From Streptomyces sp. NBC_01408 (GTDB lineage: Bacteria; Actinomycetota; Actinomycetes; Streptomycetales; Streptomycetaceae): a DNA stretch of 64,000 nt. Shown here in pieces: positions 7,732 through 16,390 of this stretch (the stretch's first letter is position 1; the number at the start of each line of letters is the position of its first letter). The notes under the pieces are model-generated. The model was given only the letters and a program-made list of their open reading frames with translations. It had not been told where the DNA came from and made no database searches. Location of the stretch: assembly GCF_026340255.1 (NCBI RefSeq), contig NZ_JAPEPJ010000002.1:434001-498000 (forward strand), read 5' to 3'. The position numbers and the translations under genes were made by a program.

Positions 7732-9777
7732 TCACCCCCGCCCCCGCGGCGCCACGCAGGTACGGTCGGTGAAGAACCAAGCCCCCTTGGCGCATGTGGC
7801 GCCCAGAACCCGCCCCTTCTCCCGGAGCCACGGATAGCGGCCTTGCAACTCCGCAAAGTTGTCGTTCGTCACGACCATCGCACCGGAGTCGTCCGCGATG
7901 GCCGCAACGAGTGCATCCCCCTTGCCCTCGGTACCGGCCGGCGGCTGGATGATGTCGCCCTTGCTAAGGGCGGCCACCACCGCTTCCCGTTCTCCGTCCG
8001 AGACCTTGTGCCGGAAGGTGGCATCGACCACGACGTGGATGTCGGCCTCGGGGTACTTCTTGGCGAGCGCCGCCCGCGCGGCCTGGAGCTGGGAGAAGCT
8101 CGGGTGGTCGTCGTCCTCGTAGACCCCCGGGCGGACCGGTGAATGACCGATCCAGGCGAGGTTGGAGCCGTCGACGACCAGGGTGTGTGGGCCGCCGTCG
8201 ACCGTGACCGGCCGCGCCTTGGGAGGCGCTGGAACGGGGCGGGCGCCCCCGGCCGAGGGGGTCGCCCCGAGGGGGTCCGGATTCGAGTTGCTCTTCAGCA
8301 GGCGGTCCAGTTCCTCCCGGACCTCGGGTGTGGGTCCACCCGTACCAAAGCTTTCGACCTCCTGGTCGACCACTACCTCCCCCGTGTGCTCCAACGTGGC
8401 CTTGACGTGGAGCAGCCCGTTGGAGTCGTACGTGTACTCCAGATCGAAGCGGGACTCGTCGCGGACCCGCGGCGTGGGGTACGTGAGGGTGAGCTCGGTG
8501 AGCTGCACGTTGTCGCGGTGGGCGAGCTCCTTGTCCGGGTCGCCCTCCCAGATTTCCACGAACAGCTTCCGCGCGTGGTCCTTCTGCGGCGTGTAGCTCT
8601 TGCGCTCCTTCCAGGGCAGCGGCGAGTTCCTGGGGATGATCTGGCTGAACCGCTTACGTCCCGAGGAGTCCTTGACCATCGTGCCGAGCGCATGGCTGGT
8701 GGCGACCTGGATGACCCCCTCAGTCTCACCGGCGAGCACCGCCGCCGCGATCGACGCGCCGCGCGCCACCGCCGTCATCGGGTCGCACAGCTCGGTGGGC
8801 ACGGGCTCCATCTGGAGTGCTTCGGCCACCGCGGCCCGCACGCTAGGAATCTGACTCGTACCACCGATCATGAGGATCTCGTCCACGTCGAGCGGCGCCA
8901 TGTGCAGGTCCCTCAGGCACTGCTCCACCGGCGCGAGGGCGCGGTCGACGAGGTCGCCGATCGCCTCCTCCAGCTCCCCCTGGTGGATCTCGACGCCGAC
9001 ACCGTCGGGAGTGATCACCGTGACGAACGGCTGGGAAGAGAGCAGGATCTTGTTCCGCTCCACGTCCAGGCGGAACTGCCGCTCCTGCGCCGGAGTCCAG
9101 GCCCTGCGCGCGGGCGCCCGTTCAAGGACGAGTTCGCGCAGCCGCCGGTCGATCTCCAGACCGCCGAGCTCCGTCACCCCGCGTGACGCGCGCTCCTCGA
9201 AGAACCCGTCGGAGTAGTCGAGCACGGTTACGTCGATGGTGCCGCCACCCCAGTCGAAGACCAGGATCTGGGAATCCTCGCGGAAGTCGTGAACGTACGA
9301 GATGGCGGCCGCTGTCGGCTCGTTGAGCAAGGCCTGGACCTCAATGCCGGCGAACCGTGCCGCCGCCCTGGTCCGGTACCGCGCGGCGCCCGTCGCGTTG
9401 GCGGGCACGGTGATGACGGCGCGCTCGATGTCAGTGAGGTTGTGCTGGGCGCCGTCGCGCATGGCGGTGAAGACACCGGCTGCGACAGTGGTCGCCGCGA
9501 AGCGCCTGCCCTGGATGGTCACGTACTCGTCGCTCTTGAGGAGCCGCTTGCAGGCTTCGGCCGCCTCTTCGGAGCGGAGTTTGGCCTCCCAGCCAAACAG
9601 AGGGCCACGCCGCAGCGAGCTGACGCCCACCACTGAGGGGAAGAGCTGCTCGAACCCAGGGCGCCGCCAGTCGGCGTCGATGTGGTGGGCATCGAGCGGC
9701 AGCACCTCGGCATCCTCGCCTTGCCACTGGGCCACGACCGAGTTGGTCGTACCGAAGTCGATTCCTGTCGAGGTCAC
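7732..9777 (-). CDS. Hsp70 (DnaK-like) chaperone fused to a C-terminal NYN/PIN-type RNase domain
   Basis: 681 residues. The Hsp70 actin-like ATPase begins at residue 5 with GIDFGTTNS. The phosphate-2 loop FDWGGGTIDV is near residue 171 and the adenosine motif MIGGTSQIPSV near 302. A shortened substrate-binding-like region follows to about 500. A Pro/Ala-rich linker leads to residues about 529-681, which look like a NYN/PIN (Zc3h12a-like) nuclease: VVDGSNLAW, an acidic VVVDATF strand, EGKGDALVAAIA and VVTNDNF supply the usual Asp cluster. Known relatives of that domain cut RNA; coupling it to an Hsp70 suggests chaperone-gated RNA cleavage, which is inference. The GTG start overlaps the stop of the GrpE-like gene by 4 nt (GTGA). 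It is the last gene of the operon starting at 15729. Confidence 0.85.
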   Translation of the reverse strand: MTSTGIDFGTTNSVVAQWQGEDAEVLPLDAHHIDADWRRPGFEQLFPSVVGVSSLRRGPLFGWEAKLRSEEAAEACKRLLKSDEYVTIQGRRFAATTVAAGVFTAMRDGAQHNLTDIERAVITVPANATGAARYRTRAAARFAGIEVQALLNEPTAAAISYVHDFREDSQILVFDWGGGTIDVTVLDYSDGFFEERASRGVTELGGLEIDRRLRELVLERAPARRAWTPAQERQFRLDVERNKILLSSQPFVTVITPDGVGVEIHQGELEEAIGDLVDRALAPVEQCLRDLHMAPLDVDEILMIGGTSQIPSVRAAVAEALQMEPVPTELCDPMTAVARGASIAAAVLAGETEGVIQVATSHALGTMVKDSSGRKRFSQIIPRNSPLPWKERKSYTPQKDHARKLFVEIWEGDPDKELAHRDNVQLTELTLTYPTPRVRDESRFDLEYTYDSNGLLHVKATLEHTGEVVVDQEVESFGTGGPTPEVREELDRLLKSNSNPDPLGATPSAGGARPVPAPPKARPVTVDGGPHTLVVDGSNLAWIGHSPVRPGVYEDDDHPSFSQLQAARAALAKKYPEADIHVVVDATFRHKVSDGEREAVVAALSKGDIIQPPAGTEGKGDALVAAIADDSGAMVVTNDNFAELQGRYPWLREKGRVLGATCAKGAWFFTDRTCVAPRGRG

Positions 9778-10391
9778 TTGGCATCGTCTCCCCGCGCGTC
9801 CACCGCGCTGGTCTCGTCCTGCTCCGGCACGCTCCTCGGCACCGGGATGCGGCGCAGCTGCCCAGCGAGCAGCAGCTTGGCCGTCGCCTGGTCCACGTAG
9901 GCCGGCCGGACAAGCTCGAAGCCCTCGCCTTCGCCCTCGACGACCACGAAGAGTTCCTGCTCGTCGGCCTCCTCGACCACACGGACCCCCATGTCAACGA
10001 GCGAGGCACGCACCGCCCGCCGGATGACCCTTGCCGCCTGGTCGGGGTTGCTGGCGACGAGATCGGTCTCGACCAGTCGCGCGATGTGCTCGTCCCGCGT
10101 CCGAAATGCCTCCAGCACACCTTGCCGCAGCGCGGCGTTGACCGTGGCGGGGGTGGGGCGGACGTCATCCGGCAACTGCGCGATCAGTTCCGAGGCCCGT
10201 TCGGTGAACCGGGCGAGGAGCTGTGCCGGATGGAGGAGTTCGTCCGGCCTGAGCGTGCGCAGCTTCATGTCCGCCTCAAACTCCCGGACCTCTTTGCGGC
10301 GGGTCAGTCCGGTGGGCTTCTTGGCCTGCCCGGCCGCGCTCGGATCGGACTTGCGAGGTGCGGACTTGCGGCGTGCGGACTTGCGGCTCAT
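9774..10391 (-). CDS. Small GrpE-like protein of the Hsp70 operon
   Basis: 205 residues. The N-terminal 35 residues are Lys/Arg/Ser-rich. A helical middle (about 45-140) is followed by a short beta-like region, VEEADEQELFVVVEGEG then FELVRPAYVDQATAK, which recalls the C-terminal beta domain of GrpE (GYRLGDRLLRPAMV). It would then be the nucleotide exchange factor for the Hsp70 encoded next to it. The match is weak and based on pattern plus position. The ATG at 10391 overlaps the preceding stop (ATGA), and the stop overlaps the next start (GTGA), so the three proteins are probably made together. It could instead be an unrelated adaptor. Confidence 0.55.
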   Translation of the reverse strand: MSRKSARRKSAPRKSDPSAAGQAKKPTGLTRRKEVREFEADMKLRTLRPDELLHPAQLLARFTERASELIAQLPDDVRPTPATVNAALRQGVLEAFRTRDEHIARLVETDLVASNPDQAARVIRRAVRASLVDMGVRVVEEADEQELFVVVEGEGEGFELVRPAYVDQATAKLLLAGQLRRIPVPRSVPEQDETSAVDARGDDAK

Positions 10392-12118
10392 GAACTTGTC
10401 CTGTGGTCGTGATCGGGGCGCCGGGGCGCGGTCAGCAGGGTGGGAAGAAGGTCGGCGATCGCGCGGTCGCGTACCTCCGCGAGGTCCGCGGCGGCCCGGT
10501 GTGTGGTCCGGCGCGGCATCGCGGCGGGCCGCGGCGTCAGGGACCTCGGTCGAACCGTGGGCAGTTGCAGGGCCGCGGGGTCCAGCGGCAGTACGAAGAA
10601 GTCGGACCAGTCCTCGCTCCGCTCGGCCTGCTCAATACGGCGCTTCGCCCAGTTGGCCTGCGCCGCCAGGTCGAGGTCGTCCCGGTCGGCCCGCCTGCGC
10701 TCGCGCCACTGGTGCTGCCAGTGCTCACTCTTGTGCGGCAGCCCCAGCTCCAGATACGGATTGGCAGGCTGGTCCCGGTCGTTGCGCCTGGTCCCACGCC
10801 GGCGCTCCAGCAGGGCCAGGTTTTCCTCGACCCGCCAGTCGGTTCGGGCGACGCGCGCCAGCGAGACGTAGGCGAGGTCGAGATTGTCGTCGAGCAGGGC
10901 AAGGTAGGCGAACATGTTCCAGGCCTCGGCCGCGTGCTCGGCCGGCGCGCCGTCGTAATCGACGAGCTTGTCTACCTGTACCTGGGCTTTCTTTCTCTCG
11001 CCCTGACAGATGAGGTCGTAGGCGTGCCGCAGCGCCACGAGGGCGTAGAACGGGCCACGCGCCGGATTGACCGCCGCCCTCGGCTCCCACAGGGCGCACA
11101 TCAGCCGCCACAGCCCGCGGTCGGCGGGGATGTCCGGGTCCCAGGAGCCCGTCATGGCGCCCTCCCGCACCTTGCGCAGGCGCAGCACCAGCTCGCGGGG
11201 CAGCAGCTCCTCGAGTTCCTTGAGGACGTCCGTCTCCCCGTCCGTGATACGCAGGAGCAGGTCGTAGAGGCTGCCCGGTGCCGACTGGACCGGCACCCCT
11301 GCCAGGAACGCCTCCCGCTCGGCGGGCTCGTCCCAGCCGAGGGAGCGGGCGAGGGCAGCGTCGGTCTTCTCGGGTGCGAGCCGAGCCAGCAGGTAGCTCT
11401 GTTCGCCGGCGTCCGCCCGCAGGCTCCACGGCTGATGGCCGCGGTTCAGTACGCCCGCCTCGATGAGGTCGTCGACCACACCGAGGGGTGCCCACGGCAC
11501 AACTGCCTCCAGTTGGTGCATGGTCAGCTCGTCCAGGCTCCGCCGGGCGAGCGCCTGCTGAAGCGCGAAGGCTCCGGCGGGGTCCTCCTCGGCGAGGGGG
11601 AGGTCGTCCGCGCCGAGGTCAGCCGCCGGGACCGCGCCCGATATGACCGCGAGGCGGCGCTCACCGGCCGGGGAGAGCCAGGGCAGACCGGCTTCATGAA
11701 CGACGGAGAGCACGGCGGCGGTCTGGGCGATGGCCCGGCCCGGTCCAGCGGCTTCGAGCAGCGCCTTGATGGCGGGGAGCAACTGGGGCGTCGGCTGTCC
11801 ATCCAGACAGGCACGAATCGTGTCGGCGCCCCACCGCAGGGTTTCGTCCTCGGCATCCATGGAGTCCAACAGTTCCCGCAGCACGTCCTCGACACGCGCC
11901 ACCGCCTCCGCGCCGAAGACCCCGGCCCTGCGCCACTTGCGCAACGCGAATCCGTCGACCGCGCCGCCGGGGACGGCCGCCGCAGCGGAACGGCGGGCGG
12001 ACCGCCGCGCCCGCCACGCCTCGACCATCTCAGATCGTGTCATCGACTCCGTGATCAGTGGTTCCCCCGCGCCGAATCCGCCGCCGAGTTGACCGGCCGA
12101 AGCGTCCTCGTTCCCCAT
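10388..12118 (-). CDS. Helical protein with a possible degenerate J-like tail, Hsp70 operon
   Basis: 576 residues, mostly alpha-helical by composition, with no membrane segment. Residues about 380-450 look like TPR-type helices (AWNMFAYLALLDDNLDLAYVS). From residue about 456 the text NPYLELGLPHKSEHW followed by an Arg-rich helix and a second long helix resembles the opening of a DnaJ domain (NPYEVLGV...). The HPD tripeptide that J domains use to stimulate Hsp70 is not present. If the reading is right, the operon holds a J-like, a GrpE-like and an Hsp70 protein. The ATG start at 12118 is 77 bp after the helicase stop and its own stop overlaps the GrpE-like start. The overall family is not recognised. 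Confidence 0.5.
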   Translation of the reverse strand: MGNEDASAGQLGGGFGAGEPLITESMTRSEMVEAWRARRSARRSAAAAVPGGAVDGFALRKWRRAGVFGAEAVARVEDVLRELLDSMDAEDETLRWGADTIRACLDGQPTPQLLPAIKALLEAAGPGRAIAQTAAVLSVVHEAGLPWLSPAGERRLAVISGAVPAADLGADDLPLAEEDPAGAFALQQALARRSLDELTMHQLEAVVPWAPLGVVDDLIEAGVLNRGHQPWSLRADAGEQSYLLARLAPEKTDAALARSLGWDEPAEREAFLAGVPVQSAPGSLYDLLLRITDGETDVLKELEELLPRELVLRLRKVREGAMTGSWDPDIPADRGLWRLMCALWEPRAAVNPARGPFYALVALRHAYDLICQGERKKAQVQVDKLVDYDGAPAEHAAEAWNMFAYLALLDDNLDLAYVSLARVARTDWRVEENLALLERRRGTRRNDRDQPANPYLELGLPHKSEHWQHQWRERRRADRDDLDLAAQANWAKRRIEQAERSEDWSDFFVLPLDPAALQLPTVRPRSLTPRPAAMPRRTTHRAAADLAEVRDRAIADLLPTLLTAPRRPDHDHRTSS

Positions 12119-12195
12119 GCGACCCCGCTCGTCTCCCGCGTTAAAGCCTGCGTCATATTTTGGCAGGTCTTCTCGGGATGGTCACAGGGCCCTCG

Positions 12196-15100
12196 CTAGG
12201 ACACGATGTGCCGCGCGCCCGGCCCCGCCCAAGTCCCGCCTTCACGCCAGGCGAGGAGCACGCTGAAAGCACCGTCGACCGCGTTGGCCACCCACGGCTC
12301 CGTCGGTTCGTCGGCCAACACGATGACGAGGAACTCCGCCTGACCCTCCGTACGCAGGTGGGACACCTCCATGAGGTGGAGTGCCGACTCCCGGATGGAC
12401 GGGTACGTTCTCTCCTCACTGCCCAGTACGTCGAAGAGCACGGTGCCGTCGGCCCGCGTGCACCAGGCGTCCACGAATACGTTCTCCCCGACCCCAGGTG
12501 CGCTGTCGTAGAGGTCTGCGAGCAGGCGGTGCCGGAGCGCTTCGTGGGATCGGTTGGCCCGCGCCGCCACCGTGCGCTCAGCCACAAGGCGTTCCAACCC
12601 GGCGTTCGCCTCAGCTGGCCACTCCTCCGCCGCCCGCTCCTCTTCGACTGGTCGGGGTGCCGGGTCGGTGGTGAGCATGATCGCCCTTCGGGGCTCGGGG
12701 ACGGGGCAGGGCAAGGCCGGCGGTCTCCGGTACACGTCCGTACCTGGTTCACGCACGGTGAGCAGGGAGCGGCCGTCGGCTGAGATCCGCCACTGGAAGC
12801 GGCTGCCCTTGACAATGACACGAGTCTCGAACAACTCGATGTCCGCGGTGCTCAGATCATCGGCGAGCGCTGCGCGCATGGCATGGACGAAGGCTTCGTC
12901 GGCCATACCGCGGATCTGCCCCACCCGTTCGTATCCGGCACAGGCCGAGGCGGTGGCATGCAGCGTCAAGGCGTCGAGCAAGCGAACCTGCTCGACGGCG
13001 CCCAGCGGCGGTCCGCTCTCCCGCGCCGACGCAGTCAGGGCCGATCTCCGCGCGGCCCGGGCGTCCTTGCCGACCCGGGACGCGACGCCCGCTTCGAGCT
13101 GCGCGAAACTCCGCTCCGCGTGCACGGCGTCGTAGCCCGTGATCGTGTCGGCCTCGGGACTGAGCACGATGCGAAATCCCGCCAGGTCCAGCGTCCAGGC
13201 GCCGTCCGCGGCGCGCAGGTGCCGGGCTCGCCCGATGAACGAGGCCAGCATGGCGTGCAGTTCCACCGCCGCCTCACGCAAGCTGCCCCGGTGCCGCGCG
13301 ACGAACGCCCCGCACGCTCCCGAGCTGACCCGCACGGCGGCACTCTGCCGCGCGTCGAGGTCAAGACGGCCCTGGTCTCGCGCACCGACCGGTGGGACAA
13401 GGTGGCGGGGCTTGGCCACGGCCACAGGTTCAGCAGTACGGAAGCCTCCGCAGGGGGCCGTCCTGCACCACTTGTCCGCGTGGTGAGTGGAATGGGTGCA
13501 CGGAGTCCCGTCGGCAAAGTACCGGCTGCACAGGCTCGCCGCGGGATCCGCAGCGGAGCCCTCCGCGTCACGCGGGGCAGGAGCCGGAGGGGCAGTGGGC
13601 CTGGGAGGTCGGCTCGGGCCGCCGATCTGCGGGGGCAGCGGCAGGGTATGGACCACTGTTAGCGACTGGGTACACCGCGTCAGCGCGACGTACAGATGCC
13701 TCAGCCCCACGGACTCGCCCTCGACGATCTCCGCGGGTTCCACCACCACGACGTGGTCGAATTCGAGCCCCTTCGCCTCGGCCGGGGTGAGGACGGCGAG
13801 GTTCACGAGACCCTCCGGACCGAGCGCGCGCGCCATGTCGCCGCTCCACGTACCGCCCGGCGGCACGATCACGCCGACCGAACGTTCGCCCCCTCTGCCG
13901 GGCGTGCTCGCCCGCAGCCGTGCTACGGCGTCGGCGGCCAGAGTGCCCGCCTCCGTCCCCTGGACCACCGCCACGTCAGTACCTGTGTCGCGAACCGAGA
14001 CGGGCACTGCCACGCCGGGCGCGCAGTGCGCCCCCAGCAGGGCCACGAAATCCATGACCTCTCCCGGTACGCGGAACCCCGTCAGTAGCTGGGTGACCCG
14101 CCATCCGTCCCGGCTCGCGAGCAACCGCCCGAGCCCGTCCCAGTCCTGGTGGAGGTACGGTCCGGTCGACTGCGCGAGGTCTCCAAGTACCGTCATCGAA
14201 CCGCTGGGGCAGCGGCGTGCCAGGGCCCGGGCTTCCATCGGCGTGATGTCTTGTGCCTCGTCGATGACCAGGTGCCCGTACACCTTCCGGGGGCGCCCGC
14301 CCAGTACGTACTCCAACTCGTCGAGAAGGACCAGGTCTTCGCGGCTTGGCTCGGTCCGTGAGCGCGCCGTACGGCTCCCCGGACTGGGCCCCAGGTGGGG
14401 TGCGGTAAGCAGGTCCTGTTCGAGGGCCGACAGAATGCCCTCGGCCGCCCGGCCGAGGGCGGCCCCGCCAGCGAACAGTCCGCGCAGCACGTCGTGGGCC
14501 GCGAGGCTGGGGCAGATCCGCTTGAGGAGGCGCGCGACAGGGCGGGCCCTGCCTATCTCGGCCAGGTAGTCGATGTCGGCGGGGCCGGGCAGCAGCCCGA
14601 CGTAGACATCGGTCAGGTGCTGTGTGATCTGCTGTACGCACCGCTCCCGGCGCACCTGGTACGGACTGTCGCCGGCCAGCGCCGCACCAGCGATCTCCGC
14701 TATCTCCTCCACGGGGACGACGACTTCGCGGCGGTTCAACTCGAAGGTGAATACCGGCCCACCCACCAGTGCGGTCAGTCGCTCGGCCGAACTCATCGTC
14801 TCGCAGTCGACGGCCCTGCGCAGTACCGCGGCCATCCTCGGGTCAGCCTTCAACGCGGCGACCGGACGCGGGTCGCGCGGCGACGCTGCCGCCGACCACA
14901 GCGCGGGGAGTTCGAGCATCGACACGTCGTCGCTGCCGAGTTCGGACAGGGTGACGCCCACATAATCGAGGAATCCCCGGTTGGGTCCGATGACGAGGAT
15001 GTCCTTGGCCGTCCGGTGCTTGTTGTCCAGCAACCAAGTCACGCGGTGCAGGCCGACCGCGGTCTTGCCAGTGCCCGGACCTCCCTGGATCACGAGCACG

Positions 15101-15729
15101 CCCGCGGGCTCCTCCGCCACGAGCTGAAGCTGTTCCCGCTGGATGGTCTCGACAATGTCGTGCATGAAGCCGTCGCGCGCGCGGTCCAACTCCTCGAGAA
15201 GCGGATCACGCCACGCCGGTTCCTGGGCCGCCGTGTCCGGCGCGGCAGCGTCGACCCGTCCCGCCGGTGCCGCTGGTACCACTGCTGGTTCCGCTTCGGA
15301 TCCGTGGAGGTCGAGATAGCGCTTGACCAACTGCTGATCGCAGATGATCTGACGCAACAGCCGCACCTGTCCCGGATCCCGCTCGCTGGTCAGCCGCCAG
15401 TTCACTGCGGCCTGTGAACTCCAGGCGACCACGACGGGATTGCTCTGCTCGTCACGCACCACCCGGCGCCCGACGTAGAACGTGTCGCGGCCCTCACCCT
15501 CGTCGACATCGGCCCTCATGAAGACGAGGGACTTGCCTCCTATCTCGAGCGATGCCAGCTCCCGCTCCCAGGTCCGCCGGGCATCGATGGAGTCCTTGCC
15601 GCTGGCCGCAGCGTCGAGGCCGCTCAACTCCAACGCCTCCTGCCGGGCCCGCTCCAAGCAGGAGTACGCATGGTCGACCGCGCGCTGTTCAGCAGCGAGC
15701 ACGGCCGCACGGCGAGTGTGCTTCGGCAT
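12196..15729 (-). CDS. HelD/UvrD-like helicase with zinc cluster and nuclease-like C-terminus
   Basis: 1177 residues. The N-terminus is a HelD-like helical arm. Walker A GGPGTGKTAVGLHR is near residue 215, DEAQD (motif II) near 489, and LYVALTRC (motif VI) near 680. Residues about 730-765 carry a Cys/His array (CSRYFADGTPC, HSTHH, CRTAPC) that could bind zinc. The last 110 residues (DAWCTRADGTVLFDVLG, then an IRESALHLMEVSHL helix, then EFLVIVLADEPTEPW) follow the layout of PD-(D/E)XK-like domains, but the usual FEVK strand reads FDVL, so catalysis is doubtful. HelD relatives remodel RNA polymerase; UvrD relatives unwind DNA. It is the first gene of the operon. A GGAGGGGGAGAG ribosome site precedes the ATG at 15729. 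Confidence 0.75.
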   Translation of the reverse strand: MPKHTRRAAVLAAEQRAVDHAYSCLERARQEALELSGLDAAASGKDSIDARRTWERELASLEIGGKSLVFMRADVDEGEGRDTFYVGRRVVRDEQSNPVVVAWSSQAAVNWRLTSERDPGQVRLLRQIICDQQLVKRYLDLHGSEAEPAVVPAAPAGRVDAAAPDTAAQEPAWRDPLLEELDRARDGFMHDIVETIQREQLQLVAEEPAGVLVIQGGPGTGKTAVGLHRVTWLLDNKHRTAKDILVIGPNRGFLDYVGVTLSELGSDDVSMLELPALWSAAASPRDPRPVAALKADPRMAAVLRRAVDCETMSSAERLTALVGGPVFTFELNRREVVVPVEEIAEIAGAALAGDSPYQVRRERCVQQITQHLTDVYVGLLPGPADIDYLAEIGRARPVARLLKRICPSLAAHDVLRGLFAGGAALGRAAEGILSALEQDLLTAPHLGPSPGSRTARSRTEPSREDLVLLDELEYVLGGRPRKVYGHLVIDEAQDITPMEARALARRCPSGSMTVLGDLAQSTGPYLHQDWDGLGRLLASRDGWRVTQLLTGFRVPGEVMDFVALLGAHCAPGVAVPVSVRDTGTDVAVVQGTEAGTLAADAVARLRASTPGRGGERSVGVIVPPGGTWSGDMARALGPEGLVNLAVLTPAEAKGLEFDHVVVVEPAEIVEGESVGLRHLYVALTRCTQSLTVVHTLPLPPQIGGPSRPPRPTAPPAPAPRDAEGSAADPAASLCSRYFADGTPCTHSTHHADKWCRTAPCGGFRTAEPVAVAKPRHLVPPVGARDQGRLDLDARQSAAVRVSSGACGAFVARHRGSLREAAVELHAMLASFIGRARHLRAADGAWTLDLAGFRIVLSPEADTITGYDAVHAERSFAQLEAGVASRVGKDARAARRSALTASARESGPPLGAVEQVRLLDALTLHATASACAGYERVGQIRGMADEAFVHAMRAALADDLSTADIELFETRVIVKGSRFQWRISADGRSLLTVREPGTDVYRRPPALPCPVPEPRRAIMLTTDPAPRPVEEERAAEEWPAEANAGLERLVAERTVAARANRSHEALRHRLLADLYDSAPGVGENVFVDAWCTRADGTVLFDVLGSEERTYPSIRESALHLMEVSHLRTEGQAEFLVIVLADEPTEPWVANAVDGAFSVLLAWREGGTWAGPGARHIVS

Positions 15730-15799
15730 CCTTGCTCTCCCCCTCCTTCTCCATGCGACGCAACGGGTCGGCGGACACGGCGGATGTCCCTGCTGTAGG

Positions 15800-15897
15800 A
15801 ACTCTGGTCGACAACCCGTTTACCAGGAGCTTCATTGTTGATCACAGCCAGGCTCCCCAACCCATCTACCTCGCACCCAGATTGGAAAGGGTTCAGC
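15800..15897 (-). mobile_element. Right-end remnant of the IS5-family element (copy C)
   Basis: Sequence from CTGGTCGACAACCCG at 15804 to the terminal GATTGGAAAGGGTTCA near 15895 matches, with several changes, the right ends of the related element at 17200-17284 and 18360-18448. It carries no transposase codons. It lies just upstream of the helicase gene that opens the Hsp70 operon. Confidence 0.5.
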
Positions 15898-15904
15898 GCA
15901 GCCC

Positions 15905-16390
15905 CTACTCGGCGGGGGAGGGCCCGCCCCAGCGGGCAGGGTCAACATCCTTGCTCTGGAGAAAGCGCTGCATCGGGATCGAGACCGGCTGCTCCACGGT
16001 GAACTCTGTCCCGTGCCGTCGCTCCAGCTCCTCCCACACGCGATCGAGAAGACCTCTTCCCCGCTGGAAGGGGTGGATCCAGAACCAGGTCAGACACTTC
16101 TCTTCCAGGTCGAACCCCACCGCGCCGCATGCAACGGGCGACAGCATGATCACGTCCCTGGAGTTGATCAACATCACCTCCTGACTGCTGTCGCTGCCAG
16201 TAGCCGTGAACTGGAGGAAGTCGAACCGAAGCTCGCGCTTGAAGTAGCTGGCGAACTGCTCAGCGACCTTCCGCAGCCGCATGTCGTCCGTGGCCACGAT
16301 GAGGCACCCGCCAATGACATCCTCGTCGGCGACGAACGGCAGCGGCACCATGTCGATCAGGTACTTCTGCCGGAACCCGTTCTCTCCATC
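15905..16390 (-). pseudogene. 5'-truncated GNAT-type acetyltransferase
   Basis: Reading leftward from the IS edge, the open frame contains GAVGFDLEEKCLTWFWIHP followed by QRGRGLLDRVWEELERRHG, the beta-4/alpha-3 acetyl-CoA segment (Q-x-x-G-x-G/A) of GNAT enzymes, and ends at the stop at 15905. The open frame continues upstream only through the IS terminal repeat, so the native N-terminus was lost when the element inserted at about 16391. An internal ATG could still give a shorter protein, so activity cannot be excluded. Confidence 0.55.
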
